Source: Vibrio sp. 10N.261.45.E2
Lineage (GTDB): Bacteria; Pseudomonadota; Gammaproteobacteria; Enterobacterales; Vibrionaceae
Direction of reading: 5' to 3'
Assembly (NCBI RefSeq): GCF_002875705.1
Contig: NZ_MCZZ01000058.1
Location: forward strand, 1 to 64,000
DNA: 64,000 bases
Shown one piece after another: positions 36,530-45,786 of the stretch. Positions within the stretch are counted from its first letter, which is position 1. The number at the start of each line of letters is the position of its first letter. The position numbers and the translations under genes are program-made. The notes under the pieces are model-generated. The model made no database searches. It saw only the letters and a list, made by a program, of their open reading frames with translations, and was not told where the DNA came from.

Positions 36530-37660
36530 CTAACCAAACAAAGTTTTGGTGAACTCTTCTAATTTTTCGATCTGCTCAGGCGTTGCATTGTTCAGTTCAA
36601 TCTTCGACTTTGCTTTACTCACCACTTGGAATGATACCGATATCTTCCCATTCGTCGCCCATGTTTGAGGTTCTTTGTTAATGCCAGCCATTTTAGGAGA
36701 GACAGGACTCCAGTCTTTCAATCGTGCAATGAGTTCTTTGTTCACTTCATCTGCATTCATGGTTTCGAAGTCTCGGCTGTTTTCATCGATCCATTTCGAA
36801 AAGGCACTTTGCGTCGCTTCACTCTCTGAAATTGTACCGACCAGCTTACGAATGAACTTCGCATCGCGGCTACTAAAGGCATAATTGGAAAACAGGCTCT
36901 TAAGATTGTCCGGCATCGAGTAAATGGCAATAGATAATGAAATGTCTGATTTCTCGTAAAGACGTTCTTTTTCTAATTTGTACGCCGACCAATCATTTAC
37001 TTCCATCAAACGAGAGTAGAGCTTGCCCTTTTCGTAGTAGTTGAAAGACGTTTTGATGTCAGATGACGCCACCAGCCAAGTAATGGTTTCTGGCGTAGGA
37101 ATTTGGTCTAAGATTTCAAAGTCCAATCCCACTTTCTTATCAATGGCAATATCAGTACGACATGAGCCATCCACGACATAAATCAGGCCATCTTCACCTT
37201 GGTAGGCAAGGACAGGAGAAATTTGCATACCGAACTCGATTTCATCACTCATCTTGTTGAGTTGAATCGTATTTCGGCTCGACTGCTCACGAACGTTGTC
37301 CACGTCGATCCTTACCAAAGCCATAATCTCTTCGTATGACAAGGTACGTTGGATAGCACGATAACTTGTGCCATCTATGGATTTAATCTCACGACCTGTT
37401 TGCGTAAAGTCCAGCTTCTTTGTTTCCGTTAAGAACTCTTGGAGACTGATGCCACCTTCCTTTAACGAAGCTTCAATGGAGGCCAACTTACCTTGCGCTA
37501 AAGTCATGGTGGTTTGGCGCTCATTCCCATCCATGAAGGCTTGGGGTTTGCGTTGTGAGCTCGACGTACTCTCTAATGCAGGTTCAGTAGTTGAAGGCGA
37601 TTCTTCAACTGCCTTAGCAGCATTGAGTTGGGCGATTTTTTTTAGACGGTCATTGGCCAT
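36530..37660 (-). CDS. parB: ParB-family partition protein
   Basis: The 376-residue protein binds centromere DNA and activates ParA. It has a disordered N-terminus, a ParB/SopB-like region around residues 105-215 containing YQGEDGLIYVVDGSCRTDIAI (the ParB DGxRR-like block), a helical middle with possible helix-turn-helix (about 245-290), and a C-terminal dimerisation part ending in a helix. It follows parA by 2 bp on the same strand. The match to ParB is structural and contextual rather than strong throughout. Confidence 0.85.
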   Translation of the reverse strand: MANDRLKKIAQLNAAKAVEESPSTTEPALESTSSSQRKPQAFMDGNERQTTMTLAQGKLASIEASLKEGGISLQEFLTETKKLDFTQTGREIKSIDGTSYRAIQRTLSYEEIMALVRIDVDNVREQSSRNTIQLNKMSDEIEFGMQISPVLAYQGEDGLIYVVDGSCRTDIAIDKKVGLDFEILDQIPTPETITWLVASSDIKTSFNYYEKGKLYSRLMEVNDWSAYKLEKERLYEKSDISLSIAIYSMPDNLKSLFSNYAFSSRDAKFIRKLVGTISESEATQSAFSKWIDENSRDFETMNADEVNKELIARLKDWSPVSPKMAGINKEPQTWATNGKISVSFQVVSKAKSKIELNNATPEQIEKLEEFTKTLFG

Positions 37661-37662
37661 GA

Positions 37663-38922
37663 TTATTGCTCCTCACCTTTGTCCTGTTGTTTCCAAACGT
37701 CCGTGATCAGCTTATGAATGTCGGCCACCACTTCTTTACAGTTCGCCTGCGCCGCTTCCAACGCTTTACCTTTCTTACTGTCCATTGACCTAGAAAATTC
37801 GAATACACTGCTATGCTCGGACGCACAACGTTTCACGGCTTCACTGTGTTTCATTTTGGTCGACAATACCGCGTCGCCAAACTGACTGACTAGCGCATTG
37901 AAGATGTCCAGTTCAGAGTCACTGCCCTTCCAGTTGGAAATGACGATCTTTGCGAAATCATAGCCTTGATGACCTTTAGCAATGAAGTTGCCGATGATGC
38001 TGTCAAGGTATTGAAAGTACGCACAAGTTGCATCGGTATCGTTATGTTCCGCCTTACACGGAATCAACACGCTAGTCGCAGCGAAGTAACTGTTCAACGT
38101 TGCAAAACCCAATGAAGGCGGAGTATCAATCAATATAATGTCAAACTCACCATCGAGTGCATCTAAGATGTTTTTCAAACGGGTTGTAGGGTCAACATTC
38201 TGCTTCTTCAAATCGTCGCTGGTACTCAAAGATTCCGTGTCTCTATCAGACTGGGACGCAGGGATAATTTTCAGATTGGGGATGAGCGTATCTGAAACGG
38301 CGTTGCGCACTTCGTCTTGAAACGTCTCTGTATTAGGATCAAGAGTCATCAAGTCGCCAATGCTGGTGCGAGCGTCAGAAATATACTTAGCTCCATTTCG
38401 CTCAATGTGTTTGGTTTCGTGTTTATGAACTGGAGGGTAGAAGCTTGTCAGAGTTGACTGGCCATCCATGTCTATAAGACAGATCTTGTAACCAACATGG
38501 TAGTTAATCGCCAAACCTGTTGCTATTGCATTGGCCAGTGACGTTTTAGATACCCCGCCCTTTTGGTTTTGAACGGCAATATTCTGCGTCTTTTGTTTTG
38601 CTGTTCTTTGAAATGGCTTGTGTCTTTTCTTAAGAACGGTCGTATTCGGCATGTTATCGCGGATTAAGTACAGCTCTTCAAGAGTTAGGTAGTACTGGAT
38701 ACCAACCTCGGCATAACGTTTTGGATCGATGCCTAACGCTTTCGTTAAGTCCGTCAATACCTTTTGAGAACATTCGAGGTACTTCAATGCCTCTGCTTGA
38801 GTGAAAGAACGAGGTTGCTTTTCATTTGTTTCGCGGCGTAATTCCAAGAATTTAGCGCCTCCGTCCCCAAGTTCGTCAACTAATTCAAGCGTCTTGAGCT
38901 GTTTCTCTGTCATTGTTCCCAT
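37663..38922 (-). CDS. parA: ParA-family partition ATPase (type Ia)
   Basis: The 419-residue Walker-type ATPase positions plasmid copies. An N-terminal DNA-binding region (about residues 30-95, with FTQAEALKYLECSQ) is typical of P1/F-like type Ia ParA, which also represses its own promoter. The deviant Walker A motif NQKGGVSKTS is at about 122-131. The DMDGQS segment and IILIDTPPSLG follow. ATG 38922 follows GGTGG. Confidence 0.93.
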   Translation of the reverse strand: MGTMTEKQLKTLELVDELGDGGAKFLELRRETNEKQPRSFTQAEALKYLECSQKVLTDLTKALGIDPKRYAEVGIQYYLTLEELYLIRDNMPNTTVLKKRHKPFQRTAKQKTQNIAVQNQKGGVSKTSLANAIATGLAINYHVGYKICLIDMDGQSTLTSFYPPVHKHETKHIERNGAKYISDARTSIGDLMTLDPNTETFQDEVRNAVSDTLIPNLKIIPASQSDRDTESLSTSDDLKKQNVDPTTRLKNILDALDGEFDIILIDTPPSLGFATLNSYFAATSVLIPCKAEHNDTDATCAYFQYLDSIIGNFIAKGHQGYDFAKIVISNWKGSDSELDIFNALVSQFGDAVLSTKMKHSEAVKRCASEHSSVFEFSRSMDSKKGKALEAAQANCKEVVADIHKLITDVWKQQDKGEEQ

Positions 38923-39453
38923 AGCAATATCCACCAGTGGCCTGTTTGAAAGCTAGTATGAACCAATATTAAAAGTAAGAAAAGGTATAATAAGTCAATT
39001 TTTAATAAATTCATTAAAATTCGACTTACGATACAGTTTTGAGCTAATGATAGGTTTTTCGATAAGCGATAGGGGAACAAAAAGTGAAAATTTAATAACC
39101 AATAAAATCAATAACTTAAAATAGTAGGACGCGTCCTACTATATCGATTTAGTGACCTAATTGTGGGGTTCATCTACGGATGATTGCAGCGAAGTGTTTG
39201 TTTGAAGCCACGACTAACACGCCAAACCCAGCTCTTAGAGGTAACTCACTTAAGAACTGGGTAAATGTTAGGCTTCAATGTATGAGAAAGAAACTTTGCT
39301 GTTGTAGTGACCAAACAGGTGTATTGAGAATGTGGTTTAGCCAACATATTGAAGGCAAACCAAATGAAGCTAGTCACAACCAAACAATCAAAATCTCTTA
39401 CTATTCTGTCATGATGACAGATTAGAACACGGGTAAAATGCCGGAGTTATACT
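38923..39453. promoter_or_regulatory. par promoter region with second centromere copy
   Basis: An AT-rich region of about 530 bp between parA and the next gene. It contains the second palindrome at 39121-39142. A weak 81-residue frame on the plus strand (39180-39425) has Cys-rich, unlikely composition and no site for ribosomes, so it was not called. Confidence 0.45.
39121..39142. other. parS: parS-like palindrome, copy 2
   Basis: Identical 22-bp palindrome to 36496-36517, 199 bp upstream of the parA start. It may serve as centromere and as an autoregulation site for the par operon. Confidence 0.75.
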
Positions 39454-39609
39454 CTACGACACTTGCTCCATTAGGTATTCAAAAGCGGTTTCTACCTGTG
39501 CATCTGTCATCGAATCAAATTCAAATCCTTCCATCGATTCTATTATCTTACAGGGTACAGGTTGCGTGTCGTGATCAGAGTGAGTGCTCGGCACTTTAGT
39601 AGTATTCAT
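39454..39609 (-). CDS. tiny acidic protein behind a C6/G6 motif
   Basis: A 51-residue frame (MNTTKVPSTH to LMEQVS) starts after AAGGTGATGG and is preceded at 57 bp by the paired motif, in the same geometry as the larger accessory genes. That is the main reason to call it. It is acidic and helical at its C-terminus; no family recognised. Confidence 0.55.
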   Translation of the reverse strand: MNTTKVPSTHSDHDTQPVPCKIIESMEGFEFDSMTDAQVETAFEYLMEQVS

Positions 39610-39665
39610 TATCCATCACCTTATTGTCTTTGATGAATACAGAGTACTTGGACATAAACCGCCCT

Positions 39666-39722
39666 CCCCCCACATTGTAACTGGGGCCTTATCACGAGAG
39701 GGAGAGAAAGCAAAACGGGGGG
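39666..39722 (-). promoter_or_regulatory. C6-N45-G6 paired motif
   Basis: CCCCCC 39666-39671 and GGGGGG 39717-39722, 45 bp apart, upstream of the 51-residue gene and just past the end of the recombination operon (39758). Confidence 0.6.
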
Positions 39723-39757
39723 AAATCGGGAATTGAAGATGCCGGTGTTATTCGAAC

Positions 39758-40840
39758 TTATGATTCAAGTTGTGTTGAGGAAGACTCCTCATCAAAGCAA
39801 CTGGAATGAAATTGATAGCTGAAGATTTTCATTAGCTTTTGTTCTCGAACGGTGGCCACCAGCGCAATTTGGTAACCCTTCGAAAAGAAGTCATCATACG
39901 AATAGGGAATTTGTGTCACTCGTTCGCCAGTGTCGGTAAAACCCAAGACCCAAGAATTTGAACTTGAATCAAAGTCGATGATGGTCAATAAGATTGAACG
40001 ACGTGCATCGAACCGGTAGAGAGCGTGATGAGACATAGAGAAAGCAAAACCATACTCGCAATCCACTGTTGGTTCAGCCGGAAGACGGGCATCAACAAAG
40101 AGCTGACGGGTAGATAGTTCTTTGAAATAAGCGTCACCAGCCCCATCTGCTCTATCAAAGAAACCCGATATAACACCAAGACAAGTGTAACCACGTTTGT
40201 TCGCCATCTTTCCAAGACCTGGCAACGTAGATTGAGCCTCACTATCAATCAATACCGCAATTTCGGTTTTTACTTTAGTTTTGCGCCAAATGGGTACTAA
40301 CGACATCCAATGACTCATAGGAAGGCCGGTATACCCGTGTTCGGTTTTCAAAGTAGCGAAGTAGCCAGAATCCTCGGGGTAAATGGTGAGTACGGCCAAA
40401 GTAAAGTTTTCAGTGCCACGGGTCGGATAGAACCGGCAGTCGGAGCCAAAGGTATCCGTGGTATCAGCGAAGTGAATGTCACTATCAATCCAAGACATCG
40501 ATGCTTCTGGCACTCGAAAACGGACTAACACATCTCTTTCTCGAACCGTTCTATACTCCTTTGGAAGTTCTAAAAGTGACATGTGTGGCAGGTTAATATC
40601 ATCGGTATGAGCTTGTAAACTCTTCACCACTTGCTGGTGGATATACACATCGGCCTGCTCTTGCGTACACTGAACTTCTTTGAGAGAACCTGTATCGCTG
40701 CGCTTGGTTTGGTAGATCAGTTTATTGGAGCTCTGATTTACTACCGAATGAGTAAGAAACACATTCTTCTGTTTGCCTAGTGTAATGATACTCGCCGTTC
40801 GTAATCGCTCGGGCTCATTGCGCGTTTCTGTGATTGTCAT
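39758..40840 (-). CDS. unknown protein coupled to RecT
   Basis: The 360-residue product is soluble and beta-rich in its middle, with no motif I can name. Its ATG overlaps the TAA of the RecT-like gene (TAATG), so the ribosome probably passes from one to the other and the three genes (RecE-like, RecT-like, this) form one recombination operon. A third partner of a RecET pair could be a single-strand DNA handler or a regulator; there is no direct evidence. Confidence 0.75.
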   Translation of the reverse strand: MTITETRNEPERLRTASIITLGKQKNVFLTHSVVNQSSNKLIYQTKRSDTGSLKEVQCTQEQADVYIHQQVVKSLQAHTDDINLPHMSLLELPKEYRTVRERDVLVRFRVPEASMSWIDSDIHFADTTDTFGSDCRFYPTRGTENFTLAVLTIYPEDSGYFATLKTEHGYTGLPMSHWMSLVPIWRKTKVKTEIAVLIDSEAQSTLPGLGKMANKRGYTCLGVISGFFDRADGAGDAYFKELSTRQLFVDARLPAEPTVDCEYGFAFSMSHHALYRFDARRSILLTIIDFDSSSNSWVLGFTDTGERVTQIPYSYDDFFSKGYQIALVATVREQKLMKIFSYQFHSSCFDEESSSTQLES

Positions 40841-41871
40841 TAGTACCCCCACCCGCCCATAAAGCCATCTGAACCAAGTGTGGATGTCGATGGGTTTTCA
40901 GTTGGCGGTTGTTCTGTTTCATCTTCAGCCGTAGGAACAAAGTCCAAGGTAGGTCCGTCAGTAGAACCTGCACGCTTAATTAAGTCGGCAGCAGACATAC
41001 CTGTATGTGACACGACTTTTGAAGTACATACTGTATTCGTATTCTTAATAGGTTGCCCAAAAGTGTTGACCGGAACGCTGTCTTTACTCGTACCTAACAA
41101 TTCTTTCTCTTTCTTTGCACGAGCGATTTCATGATCCATGGAGGATTTCATATTCGTCCACATATTATCTTCCACGCTCATAAGCGTTTTTATACGACTG
41201 CGGTAGTAAGGTTTGTCGAAACCGAGTTGATTGAACAGCAAACGCATCATTCTACGAATCGCAGATTTCTTACGCATCTGACCGACAAAAGCAGTATTCC
41301 AAACCGATTGATTAGAACTGAAGCTCATAGCCGCCATCAGCTCAATCTCATCTAACTCTTCGCGTGAAAGGGCTTCACAATAGACGTGACCTGCTAACGT
41401 CTCTCCAACAGCATAAGCACACAATAAATCCCCACTCGCGTAAGCCCCTTGAGAGGTATGCTCAGGCAGCGAACGTGAACCATGATAGATAAACTGGTCA
41501 TGACTAAACACTTGATCAGCACTGACCTGCGCCATCTCCCCCGACTCGAACGCTAAATGAATTAGCCCATGGTATGTCGGCATGAATTCCAATACGAAGA
41601 AATTGGACACATAATCGTGACGATATAAAAAGGTGCCGTGATTTAACCCCTCCTCAACAGACAAACCGATGGTGGCCTGATTGAGTATGCTCCAATATAC
41701 CGAATTGGCGTCCATGTTAGAGGTAATCGACTCACCAAAACTCTCCAGAATATAGGCCACATATTCCAACTCTAAGTCCGTATCTAGACCCGATTGGTTC
41801 TCGGCAACGATAGTCGCAAATTGAGGACGTGCAGCCTCGACTGCTTGTAATACTAGTGATTGATTTGTCAT
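40840..41871 (-). CDS. recT: RecT-family single-strand annealing protein
   Basis: RecT binds single-stranded DNA and pairs it with a complementary strand. The 343-residue protein shows the RecT core: ATIGLSVEEGLNHGTFLYRH (about residues 71-90), FMPTYHGLIHLAFESG (about 96-111), the DEIELMAAMS segment and a following WNTAFVGQMRKKSAIRRMMRLL block, which in RecT is the conserved basic end of the fold. ATG 41871 follows GGAGGGC. The exonuclease partner lies directly upstream. Confidence 0.9.
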   Translation of the reverse strand: MTNQSLVLQAVEAARPQFATIVAENQSGLDTDLELEYVAYILESFGESITSNMDANSVYWSILNQATIGLSVEEGLNHGTFLYRHDYVSNFFVLEFMPTYHGLIHLAFESGEMAQVSADQVFSHDQFIYHGSRSLPEHTSQGAYASGDLLCAYAVGETLAGHVYCEALSREELDEIELMAAMSFSSNQSVWNTAFVGQMRKKSAIRRMMRLLFNQLGFDKPYYRSRIKTLMSVEDNMWTNMKSSMDHEIARAKKEKELLGTSKDSVPVNTFGQPIKNTNTVCTSKVVSHTGMSAADLIKRAGSTDGPTLDFVPTAEDETEQPPTENPSTSTLGSDGFMGGWGY

Positions 41872-41886
41872 GAGAGCGCCCTCCAA

Positions 41887-42966
41887 TTAACGGCAGTACT
41901 TAGGAATAGTAATAGAAGTGATACCGGATAGGTTCACACGTTTTGTCCATACACCCGTAGACAGGCAAGTCGCTAATGTATGCAGTCCTTCTTTGAACTT
42001 AATCATCGATTCATCCTTTCTTTCTAAATCGTAGACCTCACATAAATCAGCATCGACATACTCAATGCATGCAAATATGAACGCGCCCAAGTTCACCTCA
42101 AGCAAACTCGCTACGTAGGTATAGAATGCTTCTTGAATGTGATACCCCAAATTACCCGCTTGCTTGGCAAAGGCATCTGGGTCCGTACTCAAGGTTGTTT
42201 TTACATCGACAGCAATACAGTCAAAGCGTAACCAGTCGAATCGACACTTTAACCACAGACCGGTTTCAGGGCAGCGAGCGATAAACGATATCTCGGGTAG
42301 ACCATCTTGAATCAATGCATCAGCATCAAGGTTGTCTCGGCAAGTTTCATGTACACGGTGTGCATCGTCCCAAACAATGGCATCAATCGCGGTTTTACCT
42401 TTATGCGCAGTCTTATCATTGTGCTCTTCTAAAACCGTATCCCAGAACTGCAAGGTCGGCTCCACGGCCAATAACTCAGTCATCAATCGGTCTTTCTTCG
42501 CACTCTTCGGTACATCAGGAATGTTAAGCTTTTCAACTAGCGCATGCATTTCTGCGACTGTTCTAATGGCGTTAGGGTAGTCAGCTGGCACAATATCGCG
42601 GTAATAGCGGTCATAGAACCCATGAGGCTCCAGGATCAACTCATGGCCATATGTGCCTGCATCATAGGTACGTTGCAGCGATTTCGATACCGTTCTCCCA
42701 CGGTCAATATCGCTGATGTATTTTCTGTAAAAGTGAGCAGGGGATTTCTTTACAAGCAGCTTTAACTGAGAAGATGAATACGCGGGTAGGGCATGGTAAA
42801 CCTCGTTCTCCATACCAATATAAATTCCCTCAATGAGTTCACCATTGTCATCAAGCCAACTCGGTGACCCATCTTTGTTGTATGCCTTAAGCACATCACA
42901 AGTACTGCCATCAAATTTGAATGGAGTAACCGAATTTGTTAGCGAGCTAATCATTTCAGTAATCAT
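41887..42966 (-). CDS. recE: RecE/exonuclease VIII-like PD-(D/E)XK nuclease
   Basis: This 359-residue enzyme would resect double-strand ends 5' to 3' to load RecT. It matches the C-terminal nuclease domain of RecE: YHALPAYSSSQLKLLVKKSPAHFY (about residues 55-78), DAGTYGHELILEP (about 100-112), the acidic strand LRFDCIAVDVKTT (about 247-259, the D-x-K core) and GYHIQEAFYTYVA (about 273-285). It lacks RecE's long N-terminal part. A single C6 box lies 72 bp before its start. Confidence 0.9.
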   Translation of the reverse strand: MITEMISSLTNSVTPFKFDGSTCDVLKAYNKDGSPSWLDDNGELIEGIYIGMENEVYHALPAYSSSQLKLLVKKSPAHFYRKYISDIDRGRTVSKSLQRTYDAGTYGHELILEPHGFYDRYYRDIVPADYPNAIRTVAEMHALVEKLNIPDVPKSAKKDRLMTELLAVEPTLQFWDTVLEEHNDKTAHKGKTAIDAIVWDDAHRVHETCRDNLDADALIQDGLPEISFIARCPETGLWLKCRFDWLRFDCIAVDVKTTLSTDPDAFAKQAGNLGYHIQEAFYTYVASLLEVNLGAFIFACIEYVDADLCEVYDLERKDESMIKFKEGLHTLATCLSTGVWTKRVNLSGITSITIPKYCR

Positions 42967-43028
42967 AATGTGCCTTATTAAACTTGTTTGTGATGTTATG
43001 AATATACATCACGAATTCGATTTTTTAG

Positions 43029-43043
43029 TAGTAATCTCCCCCC
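43029..43043 (-). promoter_or_regulatory. G6 box before the recombination operon
   Basis: On the minus strand GGGGGGAGATTACTA, identical for 15 bases to the box at 33585-33599 before another accessory operon. No second box lies 45 bp away. Confidence 0.5.
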
Positions 43044-43172
43044 ACTTTTAAAATTAGTAAAATCGCCTTGAGCCCTTATATATCAATGTCTTTGAGAGAA
43101 ATCCAAAACCTCTAAATGCGTTCAGATTCGATGTATAACCAATGATGACAACCTCAAAGATGGACACCGAAT

Positions 43173-43886
43173 ATGCTAGGCATGAACTACGTAATTCCAT
43201 ATGCAAAACACAGAACTAATACAGGAAGCGGTGCAGGTGTGCCTTTGATTTTGAAATCTAAAGGACTCGCGAGTGGTGAAGGACTGTGTGGCGATTGCTT
43301 TAACTTACCGATAAAGCAAGGCGGGGTGTGGTTGAAAGAAGCCGAAATGGAATCAATGCTCACGAACACGTTGGCGGAGATCGGTAATATACAACGGAAA
43401 TTTATTATCACCCGGTTGAACTTAGGACCAAAGGCAGTACCCGATGAGCTATTTCTCAACATCTTTGCAAGACATTCTCTCCCATCCAATGTGAAGTTAA
43501 ATGGTGTGTGGGCAAAAACGCTTGTCCCCGAGTCACCGTTTGTCCTTTCGGTCATCGACCTGCGTGGACAGAAATGTGAGATATGCCTTACTGAAAAAGT
43601 GAGCCTGCTGCTCACTAACCAATCTGGTGAAACCGCAATACTGTCTGATTCCCCCTATGCCAAATTTCCAAGGTGCCAATATCAAACCAAGATATTGAAC
43701 GCTGATTATGACAACGATGGTCGTGCAGCTGGGAGACTGCTGAATTTTGAACAGCTACAGCTTTCTAATGCGGCTGCGCTTTTGATTGATGAATCTACAA
43801 AACCGGAAAGACTCCAACAGGTACTTCATTGGTGTGAGTTGTATCAAATAAACGTTCGAAGACTCGATGCAAGACATAAGCAATAA
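43173..43886 (+). CDS. unknown 237-residue protein
   Basis: The N-terminal part has a CGDCF motif (residues 38-42); C-terminal helices end in a basic RRLDARHKQ. No family recognised. It is divergent from the recombination operon. The ribosome binding site is weak, so the start could differ by a few codons. Confidence 0.65.
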   Translation: MLGMNYVIPYAKHRTNTGSGAGVPLILKSKGLASGEGLCGDCFNLPIKQGGVWLKEAEMESMLTNTLAEIGNIQRKFIITRLNLGPKAVPDELFLNIFARHSLPSNVKLNGVWAKTLVPESPFVLSVIDLRGQKCEICLTEKVSLLLTNQSGETAILSDSPYAKFPRCQYQTKILNADYDNDGRAAGRLLNFEQLQLSNAAALLIDESTKPERLQQVLHWCELYQINVRRLDARHKQ

Positions 43887-43986
43887 AGGGGTTGTCAATT
43901 AACGCGTCAAAATAGCTTCCTTAATTGAAAAAAGGGCAGATAGAAACCGTTACCTTATTACCGTCTTTACGTTTATCGGTAACTTT

Positions 43987-44691
43987 ATGATCCACTTCCT
44001 AACTATTGCAGTCGCCATCTGGGTACTCAAGTATCTTATGGAACGTTTCCAACAGAGCAGAGCACTCGTGTTTATCACGGGAATAGTTGGCGTACCTCTA
44101 CATGAACTTGGACATTACCTGATGTGTAAGTTGGTTGGGTTTAAGGTGACCGAAGTAAAGCTTTTTCAAATGCCGACTCAAGACAATCCCGTTCTCGGTT
44201 ACGTTAACTACGAATATCCAACTTCAATCTCAGGCTCAATACGTAAAGTAATGGTCAGTATTGGCCCAATCTTTTCGGGCATCATCGCACTGTATTTTCT
44301 CTCCCCACAAGTGACACCGTATCTTTTTAATAACAGCTCGATAGACCTAGCGTTGTTCATGAACAAAGCTGGGTGGCAACAATGGGTTCTTATTTGGGTT
44401 TTATCTTCAATTACATTGCACATGCTTCCATCACTGACTGACATCAAGATCGCAATCACAGGCTCTCTGTGGATTGGGGTGTTTACCTATGTCGGTCTAA
44501 TCTATGCAGCTTCACACACCACTTCCGTTCTGAGCAGTGTCAATGTCTATCTAGAAGAGATGGCAAACTTGATGAGTGTAGGGGCAATCATCGCAACGGC
44601 TCCCGTGGCGATAACGTTACTTCAATATTTTTTCTCAACTATGAGTTCGCGTATGTATAACAAAAGCGTTAATTCATTAAAAAGAGACTAG
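43987..44691 (+). CDS. membrane protein with HELGH zinc-protease motif
   Basis: The 234-residue protein has four or five membrane segments and a HELGH motif at residues 39-43, inside the VGVPLHELGHYLMCKL helix. An intramembrane HExxH is the zinc site of M50-type (S2P-like) proteases. It lacks an obvious NPDG/LDG second motif, so activity is uncertain; it may be a relative without known substrate. It leads a three-gene plus-strand cluster with a lipoprotein and a YdjM-like protein. Confidence 0.7.
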   Translation: MIHFLTIAVAIWVLKYLMERFQQSRALVFITGIVGVPLHELGHYLMCKLVGFKVTEVKLFQMPTQDNPVLGYVNYEYPTSISGSIRKVMVSIGPIFSGIIALYFLSPQVTPYLFNNSSIDLALFMNKAGWQQWVLIWVLSSITLHMLPSLTDIKIAITGSLWIGVFTYVGLIYAASHTTSVLSSVNVYLEEMANLMSVGAIIATAPVAITLLQYFFSTMSSRMYNKSVNSLKRD

Positions 44692-44695
44692 ACCA

Positions 44696-45307
44696 ATGAA
44701 AATGACTCAAACGAAAACTCTAGCCGCAATCATTCTATCAATCATGACGGTAGGGTGTGCTTCTAACGAAATGTCCAAACTGGAAGTAGAGAAAGCGAAA
44801 CATGACGCAACGGTTGACCGCGTGGATGAAACGCTGAGTAACATTCCATCTTGGTACATGAAACCACCCAAGTCGAACGGTGAGGGCTTTTTTGCAGCCG
44901 GAACAGGAATGAGTTCTGACTTAGACATGGCGGTAACAAAAGCAAAGATTAACGCTGAATTTGAACTGGCTAAAAAATATCGCCAAATCGTGTCTGGTAG
45001 TGAACGTGCCTACACATCGGAAACAACCAATTCGGCAACAACGGAAAGCAAAGTCGTATCGTTGACTGAAAAAACGATCGATAAGCTGGTGGCCAATGCA
45101 CAACTGTCTGATTACGACGTATCGGATACTGAAGTTATTCGAGAAGGTACTCAGTACCGCGTCTATTTGCTGTCATTCATGCCATACGATTCGAACAACG
45201 ATGGTAATGATGATTTATTCCGTGATGTGCGAGCCTCAAGCGACATTGCCTTTAAAGACTTAGAGCGTCGCGTGGATAAAGCAACGAACGGCAACGCGGG
45301 TGAGTAG
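44696..45307 (+). CDS. LPP20-like lipoprotein
   Basis: The 203-residue product has a lipoprotein signal (TVGCAS, lipid-modified Cys21). It contains IPSWYMKPP followed by GEGFFAAGTGMSSDLDMAVTKAKINAEFELAK (about residues 49-95), the LPP20 signature in which a SWY segment is followed by an AxxxA helix. The family sits in the outer membrane with unknown function. It starts 4 bp after the protease-like gene. Confidence 0.75.
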   Translation: MKMTQTKTLAAIILSIMTVGCASNEMSKLEVEKAKHDATVDRVDETLSNIPSWYMKPPKSNGEGFFAAGTGMSSDLDMAVTKAKINAEFELAKKYRQIVSGSERAYTSETTNSATTESKVVSLTEKTIDKLVANAQLSDYDVSDTEVIREGTQYRVYLLSFMPYDSNNDGNDDLFRDVRASSDIAFKDLERRVDKATNGNAGE

Positions 45308-45318
45308 GGTGGTGCTGC

Positions 45319-45786
45319 ATGAAGGCAATCAATCATCAAATCACAACAGCAAGCGCCTATTACATCTGCATGAATACCATGCAAGACACATTCTATTGGA
45401 TGTCATTTGCAGGTATGGGTTTCGCAATGTTAGGAGCATTACTGCCTGACATTGACACGAGACATAGCAGGGTAGGGCGCATTGTACCGTTCTTGAGTAT
45501 ACCGATTGAAGGCATTCTTGGGCATCGAGGAGCGTTACACAGTTTACTTGCTGCGTTTGGGCTGTGGTTCTTGTGTGCGACGTATGAGTTTCCTTGGGCA
45601 TATTCTCTGACTTTTGGCTATATAGCTCACCTGGTAGGAGATGCCTGTACGAAATCGGGAGTCAATTTCTTTTGGCCGATAAGCACTCGATATCGAGTGC
45701 CACTGACGCCAGCCAGTAACGGCTTCTTTGAGGCTGTCACAACACTTGGATGTGTCGCATTGGCGAGTTGGGTTGCATTGAGATAA
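45319..45786 (+). CDS. YdjM/DUF457-family membrane hydrolase-like protein
   Basis: The 155-residue membrane protein shows the family's blocks: GALLPDIDTRHSRVG (about residues 39-53), GHRGALHSLLAAFG (about 68-81) and HLVGDACTKSGVNFFWPIS (about 103-121), rich in metal-binding His and Asp. YdjM in Escherichia coli is a LexA-controlled inner-membrane protein of uncertain activity. It ends the cluster, and the replication origin begins after it. Confidence 0.85.
   Translation: MKAINHQITTASAYYICMNTMQDTFYWMSFAGMGFAMLGALLPDIDTRHSRVGRIVPFLSIPIEGILGHRGALHSLLAAFGLWFLCATYEFPWAYSLTFGYIAHLVGDACTKSGVNFFWPISTRYRVPLTPASNGFFEAVTTLGCVALASWVALR

Noticed and set aside
39180..39425. 81-residue plus-strand frame in the par promoter region
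   Set aside because: Unusual Cys-rich composition and no ribosome binding site.
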